DNA of 21,067 nucleotides from an uncultured Lachnospiraceae bacterium (GCA_934371505.1 CAKRNW010000029.1:1-21067); one strand, 5' to 3'. Positions 7,203-13,644 are shown, counted from the stretch's first letter. Made by a program: numbers and translations. The notes: generated by a model from the sequence alone, not told the origin.

Positions 7203-7352
7203 AGTCCGTGTGAGGAACTCGTTTGCATTCATGACACACTTTCGTTTGGAGGAAAATCGCAGCGGCACATAAGGCGCGACAACACCGCGCCTAAATGCCG
7301 GCGTTTTCCTACAGTCATTCATTGCAGATCGAGTACCTCGCCCGGACTTTTT
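7203..7352 (+). ncRNA. Long rod-shaped structured RNA, 6S RNA candidate
   Basis: A 150-nt segment folds as one interrupted rod. Closing stem: AGTCCG (7203-7208) with CGGACT (7343-7348), GTGAGG (7210-7215) with CCTCGC (7336-7341), ACTCG (7217-7221) with CGAGT (7330-7334). Then comes a large internal bubble (7222-7249 and 7311-7329), partly bridged by ATGAC/GTCAT. The inner stem is AGGAAAA-CGC (7250-7260, one bulge) with GCGTTTTCCT (7301-7310). The tip is CGGCA/TGCCG (7263-7267, 7296-7300) and AGGCGCG/CGCGCCT (7272-7278, 7286-7292). Seven T follow the closing stem. A rod with a central bubble and a terminator is the 6S RNA layout, but no conserved 6S sequence was recognised. It may also serve as the aldolase terminator. 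Confidence 0.5.
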
Positions 7353-7387
7353 TTCAATTTCCGGTAATTAAAAAATAGAGGACAAGG

Positions 7388-7494
7388 GTCATGAATGCAA
7401 ACGAATACCGACACAGCGGGCGTCCGTCAAATAACAAAATGGAAAACAACCCCGGAAAAGGGAGGATGCCAGGTAAACTGACTTTACCTGGCAT
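7388..7494 (+). other. Inverted 17-nt copy and 12-bp hairpin in the fba-ppiB gap
   Basis: Positions 7388-7404 are the exact reverse complement of 7219-7235, the 5' bubble strand of the structured RNA. Further on, ATGCCAGGTAAA (7466-7477) pairs perfectly with TTTACCTGGCAT (7483-7494) over a 5-nt loop. It is followed by TATTAT, too weak a T-run to be sure of termination. The remaining AT-rich stretch, about 7500-7617, shows only a short palindrome (ATACTAGTAT) and no clear gene. Confidence 0.5.
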
Positions 7495-7561
7495 TATTAT
7501 GAAAAAGTATTTAAAAAGCAACTTCGTTAATGTCTTGCTTCATTTGATAATACTAGTATAG
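7391..7561 (+). CDS. Possible small protein, 56 aa
   Basis: An ATG at 7391 opens a 56-codon frame to TAG 7559-7561. GAGGA lies at 7378-7382, 8 nt upstream. The predicted peptide has a polar, Asn/Gly/Lys-rich first half (MNANEYRHSGRPSNNK) and a hydrophobic C-terminal tail (VLLHLIILV), so a tail-anchored peptide is conceivable. Against it: the frame covers both the 17-nt inverted copy and the 12-bp hairpin, which look like RNA-level features, and no family is recognised. It may be chance. Confidence 0.2.
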   Translation: MNANEYRHSGRPSNNKMENNPGKGRMPGKLTLPGIIMKKYLKSNFVNVLLHLIILV

Positions 7562-7617
7562 ATTTCAGAAATGACAAAATCATGTGCATCCCGTAAAGAT
7601 TCTTTAAATAAAATGTA

Positions 7618-7663
7618 AACAAAAAATGAACGAGAGCCACTGCCCAAAAGCAATGACTCCCGT
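7618..7663 (-). terminator. Terminator of ppiB
   Basis: Read on the minus strand, a 14-bp stem (7650-7663 with 7630-7643, three G-U pairs, 6-nt loop) is followed by CATTTTTTG. It starts 17 nt after the cyclophilin stop. A T-run also exists on the plus strand, but there the three wobbles become A-C mismatches, so the minus strand is the functional direction. Confidence 0.75.
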
Positions 7664-7679
7664 TTTTTAGGGAAAATCC

Positions 7680-8201
7680 TTAGCATTTCTCGGGTTCGGG
7701 ATAATCCACGCCGAAGGTTTCCACGGTAACCGTTTTGATTTTCTGATCCTGGAGAGGTCTGTCGGAATAGTCAGTAGCAGTCTCTGCAATCTTATTGACA
7801 TTTTCCATACCCTCAATGACTTTACCGAAAGCGGCATACTGTCCGTCCAGATGGGGAGCGTCCTTGTGCATGATAAAGAACTGGCTTCCTGCGGAGTCAG
7901 GCATCATGCTGCGTGCCATGGAAAGTACGCCTGCAGTGTGCTTTAAGTCATTTTTTACGCCATTGTAAGCAAACTCTCCCTTGATGCTGTAGCCAGGGCC
8001 ACCCATGCCGGTTCCTTCCGGATCACCGCCCTGAATCATAAAACCCTTGATGACTCTGTGGAAAATCAGACCATCATAAAAGTTTTTCTGGATCAGGCTG
8101 ATGAAGTTATTTACGGAGATGGGAGCTGTTTCCGGATAAAGCTCTGCCTTAATCATATCTCCATTTTCCATAGTAAAAGTAACAATCGGATTCTGTGCCA
8201 T
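7680..8201 (-). CDS. ppiB: Cyclophilin-type peptidyl-prolyl cis-trans isomerase
   Basis: Cytoplasmic cyclophilin that speeds proline isomerisation during protein folding. 173 aa, one domain and no signal peptide. Motifs in order are GLIFHRVIKGFMIQGGDP (catalytic Arg in FHR), GMGGPGY, LSMARS, the active-site SQFFIMH and the LDGQYAAFGKV segment. These match the bacterial single-domain family. It is a monocistronic minus-strand gene with its own sigma-A-type promoter (8248-8276) and terminator (7618-7663). The ribosome site read on the minus strand is AAAGGAT. It is divergent from the GNAT gene. Confidence 0.95.
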   Translation of the reverse strand: MAQNPIVTFTMENGDMIKAELYPETAPISVNNFISLIQKNFYDGLIFHRVIKGFMIQGGDPEGTGMGGPGYSIKGEFAYNGVKNDLKHTAGVLSMARSMMPDSAGSQFFIMHKDAPHLDGQYAAFGKVIEGMENVNKIAETATDYSDRPLQDQKIKTVTVETFGVDYPEPEKC

Positions 8202-8241
8202 TGTTTTTCATCCTTTCTTCCTATAATATAGTAAATAGAAT

Positions 8242-8276
8242 ACCTGTATTTTATATGATTTCTACAGGTCTGTCAA
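8242..8276 (-). promoter_or_regulatory. ppiB promoter with embedded inverted repeat
   Basis: On the minus strand, TTGACA (8276-8271), 17 nt, TAAAAT (8253-8248) is a near-consensus promoter. A 7-bp inverted repeat, ACCTGTA/TACAGGT (plus-strand 8242-8248 and 8263-8269), brackets the -10 box and most of the spacer. That position suits an operator, though no regulator is identified. Confidence 0.65.
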
Positions 8277-8291
8277 AAAAGGAATCCATTT

Positions 8292-9140
8292 ATGCTTCGC
8301 AAAATTTTTTACCGATTGCCACCGGAGGAGGGGGCGTACCTTAATACCATAGAAAATCTGCAAATGATTCCCTTGTCCGGGGAAATGCCAAAGGAAGAAA
8401 ATACCCTGGAAAATGCCCTGCTGGTGACGGACAGCCAGACATGTATTGACCGGCTGCGGGAAATCTGGGATACCCTGGGAAACCATGAGACGGCAATCTA
8501 TCCCATCATTGGCGTGGAAAGCAGCGGACAGCTTACCGGATGTAATTATGTGGTGGAGAACGTGGAGGACCTGGACGAGGAATTTTTTGACCGTATTTAC
8601 CGCCGGGTACATCGGTTACCCTGGACGGTGATTGAAACTGCACATTGCATTCTTCGGGAAACCACCCGGGAGGATCTGGACAGAATTTATGAAATGTATG
8701 AAGATCCTGACATGACGGCATATATGGATGCCCTGTACCGGGAAAAAGCGGAGGAAGCAGAGTATCTCCGGGAATATCAGGACAAAATCTACGCCTTCTA
8801 TGGCTTTGGTGTCTGGAGCGTGGTGGAAAAGGAGAGAGGTCTGGTTATTGGCAGGGCAGGAATCAGCATGCGTGAGGGCTTCGAGGAACCGGAGCTTGGT
8901 TTTTGTATTGATAAAAATTTCCGGCATCATGGTTACGCCCTGGAGGTGTGTGAGGCGATTCTGTACTTTATGATGGAAGAATACCAAGTCCCGGCGTTCC
9001 AGGCGCTGGTGCGTCCAGGAAATGAGGCATCGGTGGGTCTGCTGGAGCATCTTGGCTTCAATTATCGGGAAGATGTGATGGTGGATGGGAAAGTTCATCG
9101 GAGATTTCTGTTGGTTACCAATAAGGCTCCGCTGGAATAA
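8292..9140 (+). CDS. GNAT acetyltransferase with N-terminal Rossmann-like domain
   Basis: A 282-aa protein with two parts. Residues about 1-110 show alternating strand/helix patterns (ALLVTDSQTCIDRL, AIYPIIGVES, YVVENVEDLDEEFFDRIYRR) like a degenerate HAD/Rossmann-type domain. Residues about 115-275 are a GNAT acyl-transferase of the RimJ/RimL type: the start IETAHCILRETTREDLDRIYEMY, the core ELGFCIDKNFRHHGYALEVCEAIL, and the C-terminal NEASVGLLEHLGF. It probably transfers an acetyl group from acetyl-CoA to an amine or a protein N-terminus; the substrate is unknown. ATG 8292 follows AAAAGGAA. The gene is divergent from ppiB, and the hairpin at 9273-9307 is its likely terminator. Confidence 0.8.
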   Translation: MLRKIFYRLPPEEGAYLNTIENLQMIPLSGEMPKEENTLENALLVTDSQTCIDRLREIWDTLGNHETAIYPIIGVESSGQLTGCNYVVENVEDLDEEFFDRIYRRVHRLPWTVIETAHCILRETTREDLDRIYEMYEDPDMTAYMDALYREKAEEAEYLREYQDKIYAFYGFGVWSVVEKERGLVIGRAGISMREGFEEPELGFCIDKNFRHHGYALEVCEAILYFMMEEYQVPAFQALVRPGNEASVGLLEHLGFNYREDVMVDGKVHRRFLLVTNKAPLE

Positions 9141-9229
9141 AACGTTCCAAAAAATGTAACAAAATTTTTTATGGCTTATGCCCAAATTCTTCAAAATTTC
9201 CCAAATCTAAAAAAATTATAAAATCTCAA

Positions 9230-9258
9230 TTGACAGATAAAAATCCGGGTGCTAAACT
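9230..9258 (+). promoter_or_regulatory. Candidate promoter of amt leader
   Basis: TTGACA (9230-9235), 17 nt, TAAACT (9253-9258), with predicted start near 9265. It lies upstream of an intrinsic terminator (9273-9307). So either the amt leader is attenuated very early, or the real amt promoter lies further downstream and this one makes a short RNA. Confidence 0.5.
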
Positions 9259-9272
9259 CTGGAACATAAAGC

Positions 9273-9307
9273 AAAGGCGCTGAAGGAAATCCCCTCAGTG
9301 CCTTTTT
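9273..9307 (+). terminator. Terminator/attenuator upstream of amt
   Basis: AAAGGCGCTGA (9273-9283) pairs with TCAGTGCCTTT (9295-9305, one G-U), followed by T residues to 9307. It can end the GNAT transcript. Its T-run, within TTTTCGTTTC (9304-9313), is perfectly complementary to GAAACGAAAA (9333-9342), which gives a possible competing fold. The rest of the 9141-9620 gap holds the promoter, small hairpins at 9389-9402 and 9403-9425, and the tandem repeats. Confidence 0.65.
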
Positions 9308-9439
9308 CGTTTCCTGGAAAGTATTGTCCTGTGAAACGAAAACTTTACAGGGATGCGCACCTGTTTTACCTATACGATACTCTTGGAACCACAAAGCCGT
9401 GGAACGAAAGGAGTGTCGTTTTTTTATGGAAGAAAATAA

Positions 9440-9614
9440 CGGAAAAACAAGGAGGAAAATTTCACTTTGTGAAATTGGCATTTTTCCTTCGGAAAAACAA
9501 GGAGGAAAGTCCTCTGCTCGTCAGAGAACTCGCATTTTTCCTTCGGAAAAACAAGGAGGAAAGTCCTCTGCTCGTCAGAGAACTCGCATTTTTCCTTCGG
9601 AAAAACAAGGAGGA
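9440..9614 (+). repeat. 54-bp tandem repeats carrying the Shine-Dalgarno
   Basis: The 17-mer CGGAAAAACAAGGAGGA occurs four times: 9440-9456, 9490-9506, 9544-9560 and 9598-9614. The last three belong to an exact 54-bp tandem unit (about 2.6 copies, from 9479). Each unit holds a hairpin TTTTTCC-TTC-GGAAAAA, the AAGGAGGA ribosome site, and a hairpin CTCTG/CAGAG. In upstream copies GAGGA can pair with the following TCCTC, hiding the ribosome site; the last copy lacks that partner and serves ATG 9621. The unit length is a multiple of three, so the frame upstream of amt stays open. Confidence 0.9.
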
Positions 9615-9620
9615 CAGATT

Positions 9621-11381
9621 ATGACAGAAGAAATTATGAGTGCAATTTCGGATTCAACATTTGGCGTCTGGTTTTTGATCGGTGCCGCATTGGTGTTCTG
9701 GATGCAGGCAGGCTTCGCAATGGTGGAGGCTGGTTTTACCAGAGCAAAAAACGCAGGAAACATCATCATGAAAAACCTGATGGACTTCTGTATTGGTACG
9801 GTTGTATTTATTGTAATTGGTTTCAGCTTATTACTGGGTGAGGATCTGGCTGGCATCATTGGAAAACCCGGATTTGATATTTTCACCGATTATGCAAACT
9901 TTGACTGGTCGAATTTCGTATTCAACCTGGTATTCTGTGCAACCACAGCAACCATCGTATCCGGTGCTATGGCAGAGAGAACAAAGTTCTTATCCTATTG
10001 TATCTACTCCGCAGTGATTTCCGCAGTGATCTACCCCATTGAAGCACATTGGATCTGGGGCGGCGGCTGGTTATCCCAGATCGGCTTCCATGATTTTGCA
10101 GGTTCTGTAGCCATTCATATGGTAGGTGGTACTTCCGCTCTGATCGGCGCTGCACTGCTTGGACCCAGAATCGGTAAATTCGTAAAAGATAAGAGCGGTA
10201 AGATCACAAAGGTAAACGCTTTCCCCGGACATAACCTTCCCATTGGTGCTTTAGGCGTATTCATCTTATGGTTAGGCTGGTATGGATTTAACGGCGCAGC
10301 AGCTACCAGTGTAGAACAATTAGGTTCCATTTTTGTAACAACTACCATTGCTCCTGCAGTGGCAACCGTAGTATGTATGATTTTTACCTGGATCAAATAC
10401 GGCAAACCCGATGTTTCCATGTGTCTCAATGCTTCTTTAGCAGGCCTGGTAGCCATTACCGCTTCCTGTGATGTGACGGATGTGGTTGGTTCTCTGGTTA
10501 TCGGTTCTGTAGCCGGTCTGCTGGTCGTATTTGGAGTTTGGTTCTGTGATAATGTTATTCGTGTTGATGACCCTGTAGGAGCGGTGGCAGTTCACTGCTT
10601 AAACGGTATCTGGGGTGGCATTGCAGTTGGCTTATTTGCCACCACTTCTGCTCCCGGAAATGATACACTCACCGGTCTTTTCTATGGCGGTGGATTCAAA
10701 TTGCTAGGGATTCAGCTGTTAGGTATTCTGTGTGTTATCACATGGACAGCTGTAACGATTACCATTGTATTTTTGATCATCAAGAAAACAGTTGGCTTAC
10801 GTGTTTCTGCCGAGGAAGAAATTGTTGGCCTGGATGCAACCGAGCATGGACTGCCCAGTGCATATGCAGGATTTGCGATTCAGGATATGTCTGCAACCAT
10901 GGATATCAATGAGAACACCGATTTAGGTGAAGGCTCATATGAAAATGCAACAGAAGCACAGAAAGCAGCCGCTGTCAAAGTCGTAAAAGAAAAGACCCTT
11001 GATGGAGCCGGAGCAGAGGTAGATACCGGAATGCACAAGGTAACCATCATTGCAAAGCTGGCAAGATTCGATGCACTGAAGAATGCTTTGAATGAGGTAG
11101 GCGTTACCGGTATGACCATGACTCAGGTAATGGGCTGTGGCGTACAGAAAGGTGCCGGTGAGTACTACCGTGGAGTTGAGATGGATGCCACCCTGCTTCC
11201 CAAGGTAAAAGTAGAAGTCATTGTCAGCAAGATTCCGGTAGACAAGGTTATCGAGGCAGCAAAGAAAGCCCTCTATACCGGCCATATCGGTGATGGCAAG
11301 ATCTTTGTATACAATGTCATGAAAGTTGTAAAAGTCCGCACGGGCGAAGAAGATTATGCAGCCCTGCAGGATGTGGAATAG
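9621..11381 (+). CDS. amt: Ammonium transporter fused to a C-terminal PII domain
   Basis: A 586-aa membrane protein. Residues about 10-395 form the Amt/Rh channel. Visible are AGFAMVEAGFTRAKNAGN, the PIEAHWIWGGGW pore segment, and the twin pore histidines H166 (AIHMVGG) and H325 (AVHCLNGIWGG). After a linker, residues 471-586 form a complete PII (GlnB/GlnK) domain aligning residue for residue with E. coli GlnB: VGVTGMT, the T-loop with QKG and YYRG, LPKVKVEV, TGHIGDGKIFV, and VRTGEED. The T-loop keeps Tyr46 (516) but has Met at the uridylylation site Tyr51 (521), so control is probably by ATP/ADP/2-oxoglutarate binding. ATG 9621 follows AGGAGGA by 6 nt; a frame running back to 9324 only translates the leader repeats. 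Confidence 0.95.
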   Translation: MTEEIMSAISDSTFGVWFLIGAALVFWMQAGFAMVEAGFTRAKNAGNIIMKNLMDFCIGTVVFIVIGFSLLLGEDLAGIIGKPGFDIFTDYANFDWSNFVFNLVFCATTATIVSGAMAERTKFLSYCIYSAVISAVIYPIEAHWIWGGGWLSQIGFHDFAGSVAIHMVGGTSALIGAALLGPRIGKFVKDKSGKITKVNAFPGHNLPIGALGVFILWLGWYGFNGAAATSVEQLGSIFVTTTIAPAVATVVCMIFTWIKYGKPDVSMCLNASLAGLVAITASCDVTDVVGSLVIGSVAGLLVVFGVWFCDNVIRVDDPVGAVAVHCLNGIWGGIAVGLFATTSAPGNDTLTGLFYGGGFKLLGIQLLGILCVITWTAVTITIVFLIIKKTVGLRVSAEEEIVGLDATEHGLPSAYAGFAIQDMSATMDINENTDLGEGSYENATEAQKAAAVKVVKEKTLDGAGAEVDTGMHKVTIIAKLARFDALKNALNEVGVTGMTMTQVMGCGVQKGAGEYYRGVEMDATLLPKVKVEVIVSKIPVDKVIEAAKKALYTGHIGDGKIFVYNVMKVVKVRTGEEDYAALQDVE

Positions 11382-11415
11382 CGTTCATCTAATCCCTTAG
11401 TTTTAGTATATCAGT

Positions 11416-11471
11416 GTCTGTCCTGACAGACGCGGCAAAGCCCCAGGTGCTTCCACCACCTGGGGCTTTGC
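11416..11471 (+). terminator. Terminator of amt
   Basis: A perfect 15-bp stem, 11435-11449 with 11457-11471 (7-nt loop), is followed by TTATTC. A second small palindrome, GTCTGTC-CT-GACAGAC (11416-11431), precedes it. The stem is GC-rich and strong even though the T-run is short. Confidence 0.75.
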
Positions 11472-11523
11472 TTATTCAAAAATTTTTCCGGTGAAATAAC
11501 AAAGTTTAACTTCCAGAAAACTG

Positions 11524-11606
11524 TTGATAATAAATATTTAGTGAAGTATAATTTAGTAAATCGTACTTTACTAAATTGCAAATTACTAAATGACACCTTA
11601 CTAAAT
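11524..11606 (+). promoter_or_regulatory. Promoter embedded in a five-site operator array
   Basis: The promoter is TTGATA (11524-11529), 17 nt, TATAAT (11547-11552). Over it lies an ordered set of 9-bp half-sites: ATTTAGTGA (11536), ATTTAGTAA (11551), then the inverted form TTACTAAAT at 11568, 11583 and 11598. Steps are 15, 17, 15 and 15 bp. The central pair forms a perfect 10-bp inverted repeat (11551-11560 with 11567-11576). Bound protein would cover the -10 box, the start point and the leader, so repression is expected. Confidence 0.75.
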
Positions 11607-11623
11607 GCTTTGGAGGGATGCTT

Positions 11624-13009
11624 ATGTTTATCGGCAGAGAGCAGGAACTGAATACTTTAAATAAATTATATCAGTCAGACAAGTTTGAATTTGCAGTGAT
11701 TTACGGGCGCCGCCGTGTGGGAAAAACGGCACTGATCCGTGAATTTATCAAAGATAAGGAAACCATTTTCTTTACCGGAGTGGAAACCAATGCCAAACAG
11801 AATCTGGAAAACTTTTCAAAAAGTATTATGGAATACAGTACAGGAATTCCGGTGGATACATCTTTTGCCTCTTTCCAGACCGCAATGGAGTATGTTTTTG
11901 AACTTTCCAAAACTAAAAGACTGGTGCTGGTCATTGACGAGTACCCTTATGTGGCGCGGGCATCCAAGAGTCTGGCATCCACCCTTCAGTTTTTAATTGA
12001 TAAAAATAAAGATACCTCCAAACTTCTTCTTATTCTCTGTGGCTCCTCCATGTCCTATATGGAGGATAATGTATTGGCTTACAAGGCACCGCTTTACGGC
12101 AGACGAACCGCTCAGTTGAAAATCCAGCCCTTTGACTTTTTTGAGGCTTGCCGGTATCTGACAAAATTCTCAAACTTTGACAAAGCGCTGGCTTATGGAT
12201 TTATCGGGGGAACTCCTCAGTATCTGATGCAGCTTGATGAACGCTTATCCATTGAGGAAAATATCAAGAATACCCACCTCAATCCGACATCTTCAATTTT
12301 TGAAGAACCCAACAATCTGCTGAAACAGGAAGTGAGGGAGCCTGCCATCTATAATGCGGTTATCACTGCCATTGCCGCAGGCTGTTCCAAAATGAATGAA
12401 ATATCCACCAATATCGGAGAGGATACCAGTGTCTGTACCAACTATATTAAGAATTTGATAACACTGGGAACTATCAAAAAAGAATCTCCCTATGGGGAAA
12501 AGGCGAGCCGTAAAAGCATTTATTCCATTGCTGACAATATGTTTCGTTTCTGGTATCGGTTTGTGCCGGAAAATACATCCATCATCACCCGTGGGGCAGC
12601 AGACCTTGCCTATCAGCGAATCGCGCCGGAACTGCCTCACTATATGGGAGGTGTGTTTGAGGAAATTTGCCGGCAGTATCTCTGGGAACTTTTGTTGGAG
12701 GGAAAATGCGCCGTAAATTTCAACGACCTGGGACGCTGGTGGGGGACAAACCCGAAAACCCGTACCCAGGAAGAAATTGACATTATGGGAGCGGATAAAG
12801 ATTTCGCTCTTTTTGGTGAGTGCAAGTGGACAAATGAAAAGGTTGACTTAAATGTCCTGGAAACTCTGGTCAGACGGAGCGAGTTACTTCACTATAATAA
12901 GAAATATTTTTATCTCTTTGCCAAAACAGGTTTTACCGGGAGATGCACGGATAGGGCAGAGGAGATGGGAAATGTTACCTTGGTAACTTATGAGGAAATG
13001 CTGGTATAA
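11624..13009 (+). CDS. AAA ATPase with DUF234-type nuclease-like C-terminus
   Basis: A 461-aa protein of the archaeal-type ATPase/DUF234 family. It starts MFIGREQELNTLNKLY, has the Walker A GRRRVGKT (28-35), the Walker B LVLVIDEYPYV, and the sensor-like LLILCGSSMSYM. A winged-helix region follows (AIAAGCSKMNEISTNIGEDTS onward). The C-terminal domain has GRWWG, EEIDIM and FGECKW, a PD-(D/E)xK-like pattern. ATG 11624 is preferred over 11618 because GGAGGG (11612-11617) touches the earlier ATG but lies 6 nt from the later one. The cellular role of this family is not settled. The winged helix makes autoregulation at the upstream array plausible. It is a single-gene unit with its own terminator. 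Confidence 0.85.
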   Translation: MFIGREQELNTLNKLYQSDKFEFAVIYGRRRVGKTALIREFIKDKETIFFTGVETNAKQNLENFSKSIMEYSTGIPVDTSFASFQTAMEYVFELSKTKRLVLVIDEYPYVARASKSLASTLQFLIDKNKDTSKLLLILCGSSMSYMEDNVLAYKAPLYGRRTAQLKIQPFDFFEACRYLTKFSNFDKALAYGFIGGTPQYLMQLDERLSIEENIKNTHLNPTSSIFEEPNNLLKQEVREPAIYNAVITAIAAGCSKMNEISTNIGEDTSVCTNYIKNLITLGTIKKESPYGEKASRKSIYSIADNMFRFWYRFVPENTSIITRGAADLAYQRIAPELPHYMGGVFEEICRQYLWELLLEGKCAVNFNDLGRWWGTNPKTRTQEEIDIMGADKDFALFGECKWTNEKVDLNVLETLVRRSELLHYNKKYFYLFAKTGFTGRCTDRAEEMGNVTLVTYEEMLV

Positions 13010-13023
13010 TTCATAGGCATAGG

Positions 13024-13056
13024 AAAGCCCCGGATAATTTTATTACCTGGGGCTTT
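13024..13056 (+). terminator. Terminator between convergent genes
   Basis: AAAGCCCC (13024-13031) pairs with GGGGCTTT (13049-13056), loop 17 nt, just after the ATPase gene. The A/T flanks on both sides allow bidirectional use for the minus-strand coat-like pair. A second hairpin, TGTGCC-TGGC-GGCACA (13064-13079), lies next to it on the side of those genes. Confidence 0.6.
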
Positions 13057-13117
13057 ATTAAAGTGTGCCTGGCGGCACATGTTTCTATCCCTTCCTAAAC
13101 AGCGCCTTCGTCATAGT

Positions 13118-13372
13118 TCAAAGGGTAGAACTCATAAACAGATTTTTCACATGCTCAATCTCTGCATCCGTTGCCTTGCTGGCGGGTACATAGTAGGATT
13201 TTTCCCGCGCCATCTCATAGAGCTGCTCCTGGGATTTCTCCGCACAGTCCCGCAGCTGTTTCATCACTGCCTTTAACTCTTTGTTCTCCGTCTGGGGAAT
13301 CATCTCGCCGAAACGGGTCAGCTCCCCATTGATTCCGGTCAGAGTGTCTACCACCATTGTCTTTTCCTGCAT
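13118..13372 (-). CDS. Small CotF-like spore coat protein
   Basis: About 84 aa, starting MQEKTMVVDTLTGINGELTRFGE. It has the two-helix pattern of the CotF/ferritin-like coat family seen in many Clostridia: the early MV-DTL segment, then ENKELKAVMKQLRDCAEKSQEQLYEMAREKSYY and the Pro-Ala stretch YVPASKATDAEI. An upstream in-frame TTG at 13384 sits too close to the AGGAAAGG ribosome site, so ATG 13372 is used. It lies 23 nt downstream of the 61-aa coat-like gene and shares its sigma-G-type promoter, so it is probably made in the forespore late in sporulation. The family assignment is from pattern memory only. Confidence 0.7.
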   Translation of the reverse strand: MQEKTMVVDTLTGINGELTRFGEMIPQTENKELKAVMKQLRDCAEKSQEQLYEMAREKSYYVPASKATDAEIEHVKNLFMSSTL

Positions 13373-13395
13373 ATTCAAACCCAACCTTTCCTATT

Positions 13396-13581
13396 TTATT
13401 TTAAAAATCCCATCAACTGTTCTTTATTCTTCTTTGCATCCTTTGCGCCGTTTTCAAAGAACTGCTTTAACTTCGTGTCTGAGGTGGCGCTTGCATAGTC
13501 CTCCATTTTGCAACGGGTGATGTCGTAGCCGCCAATTAAATGACGCAGGTTCTGCAGTTCCAGTTCAGAAATGTTTGCCAT
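13396..13581 (-). CDS. Small spore-associated protein, CotF-like paralog
   Basis: A 61-aa protein starting MANISELELQNLRHLIGGYD. The ATG at 13581 follows AAGGAGG on the minus strand; a longer frame to 13674 would run through the promoter. The protein is all-helical in appearance, with a charged C-terminal helix (FFENGAKDAKKNKEQLMGFLK). Short proteins of this kind often pair with CotF-like genes in spore-forming Clostridia. It is first in a two-gene operon, with a strong sigma-G promoter match 33 bases upstream. Function unknown; a coat or core structural role is inferred. Confidence 0.7.
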   Translation of the reverse strand: MANISELELQNLRHLIGGYDITRCKMEDYASATSDTKLKQFFENGAKDAKKNKEQLMGFLK

Positions 13582-13613
13582 GTTGAAATTCCTCCTTAAA
13601 AATTTTTCATTTC

Positions 13614-13644
13614 TAGTATGTCCAAAGAAAAAAGGAGCTATGCA
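13614..13644 (-). promoter_or_regulatory. Sigma-G-type promoter
   Basis: On the minus strand, TGCATA (13644-13639), 18 nt, CATACTA (13620-13614). CATACTA is the textbook sigma-G -10 box, and the -35 box fits the known pattern. It directs the two small coat-like genes, giving independent support for their sporulation role. Confidence 0.75.

Noticed and set aside
9440..9614. CRISPR-like array
   Set aside because: The repeats are contiguous 54-bp tandem copies with no variable spacers and no cas genes.
9324..9620. N-terminal extension of Amt by about 99 residues
   Set aside because: The frame is open only because the leader and its 54-bp repeats lack stops. The strong AGGAGGA at 9608-9614 and the normal Amt start at 9621 decide it.
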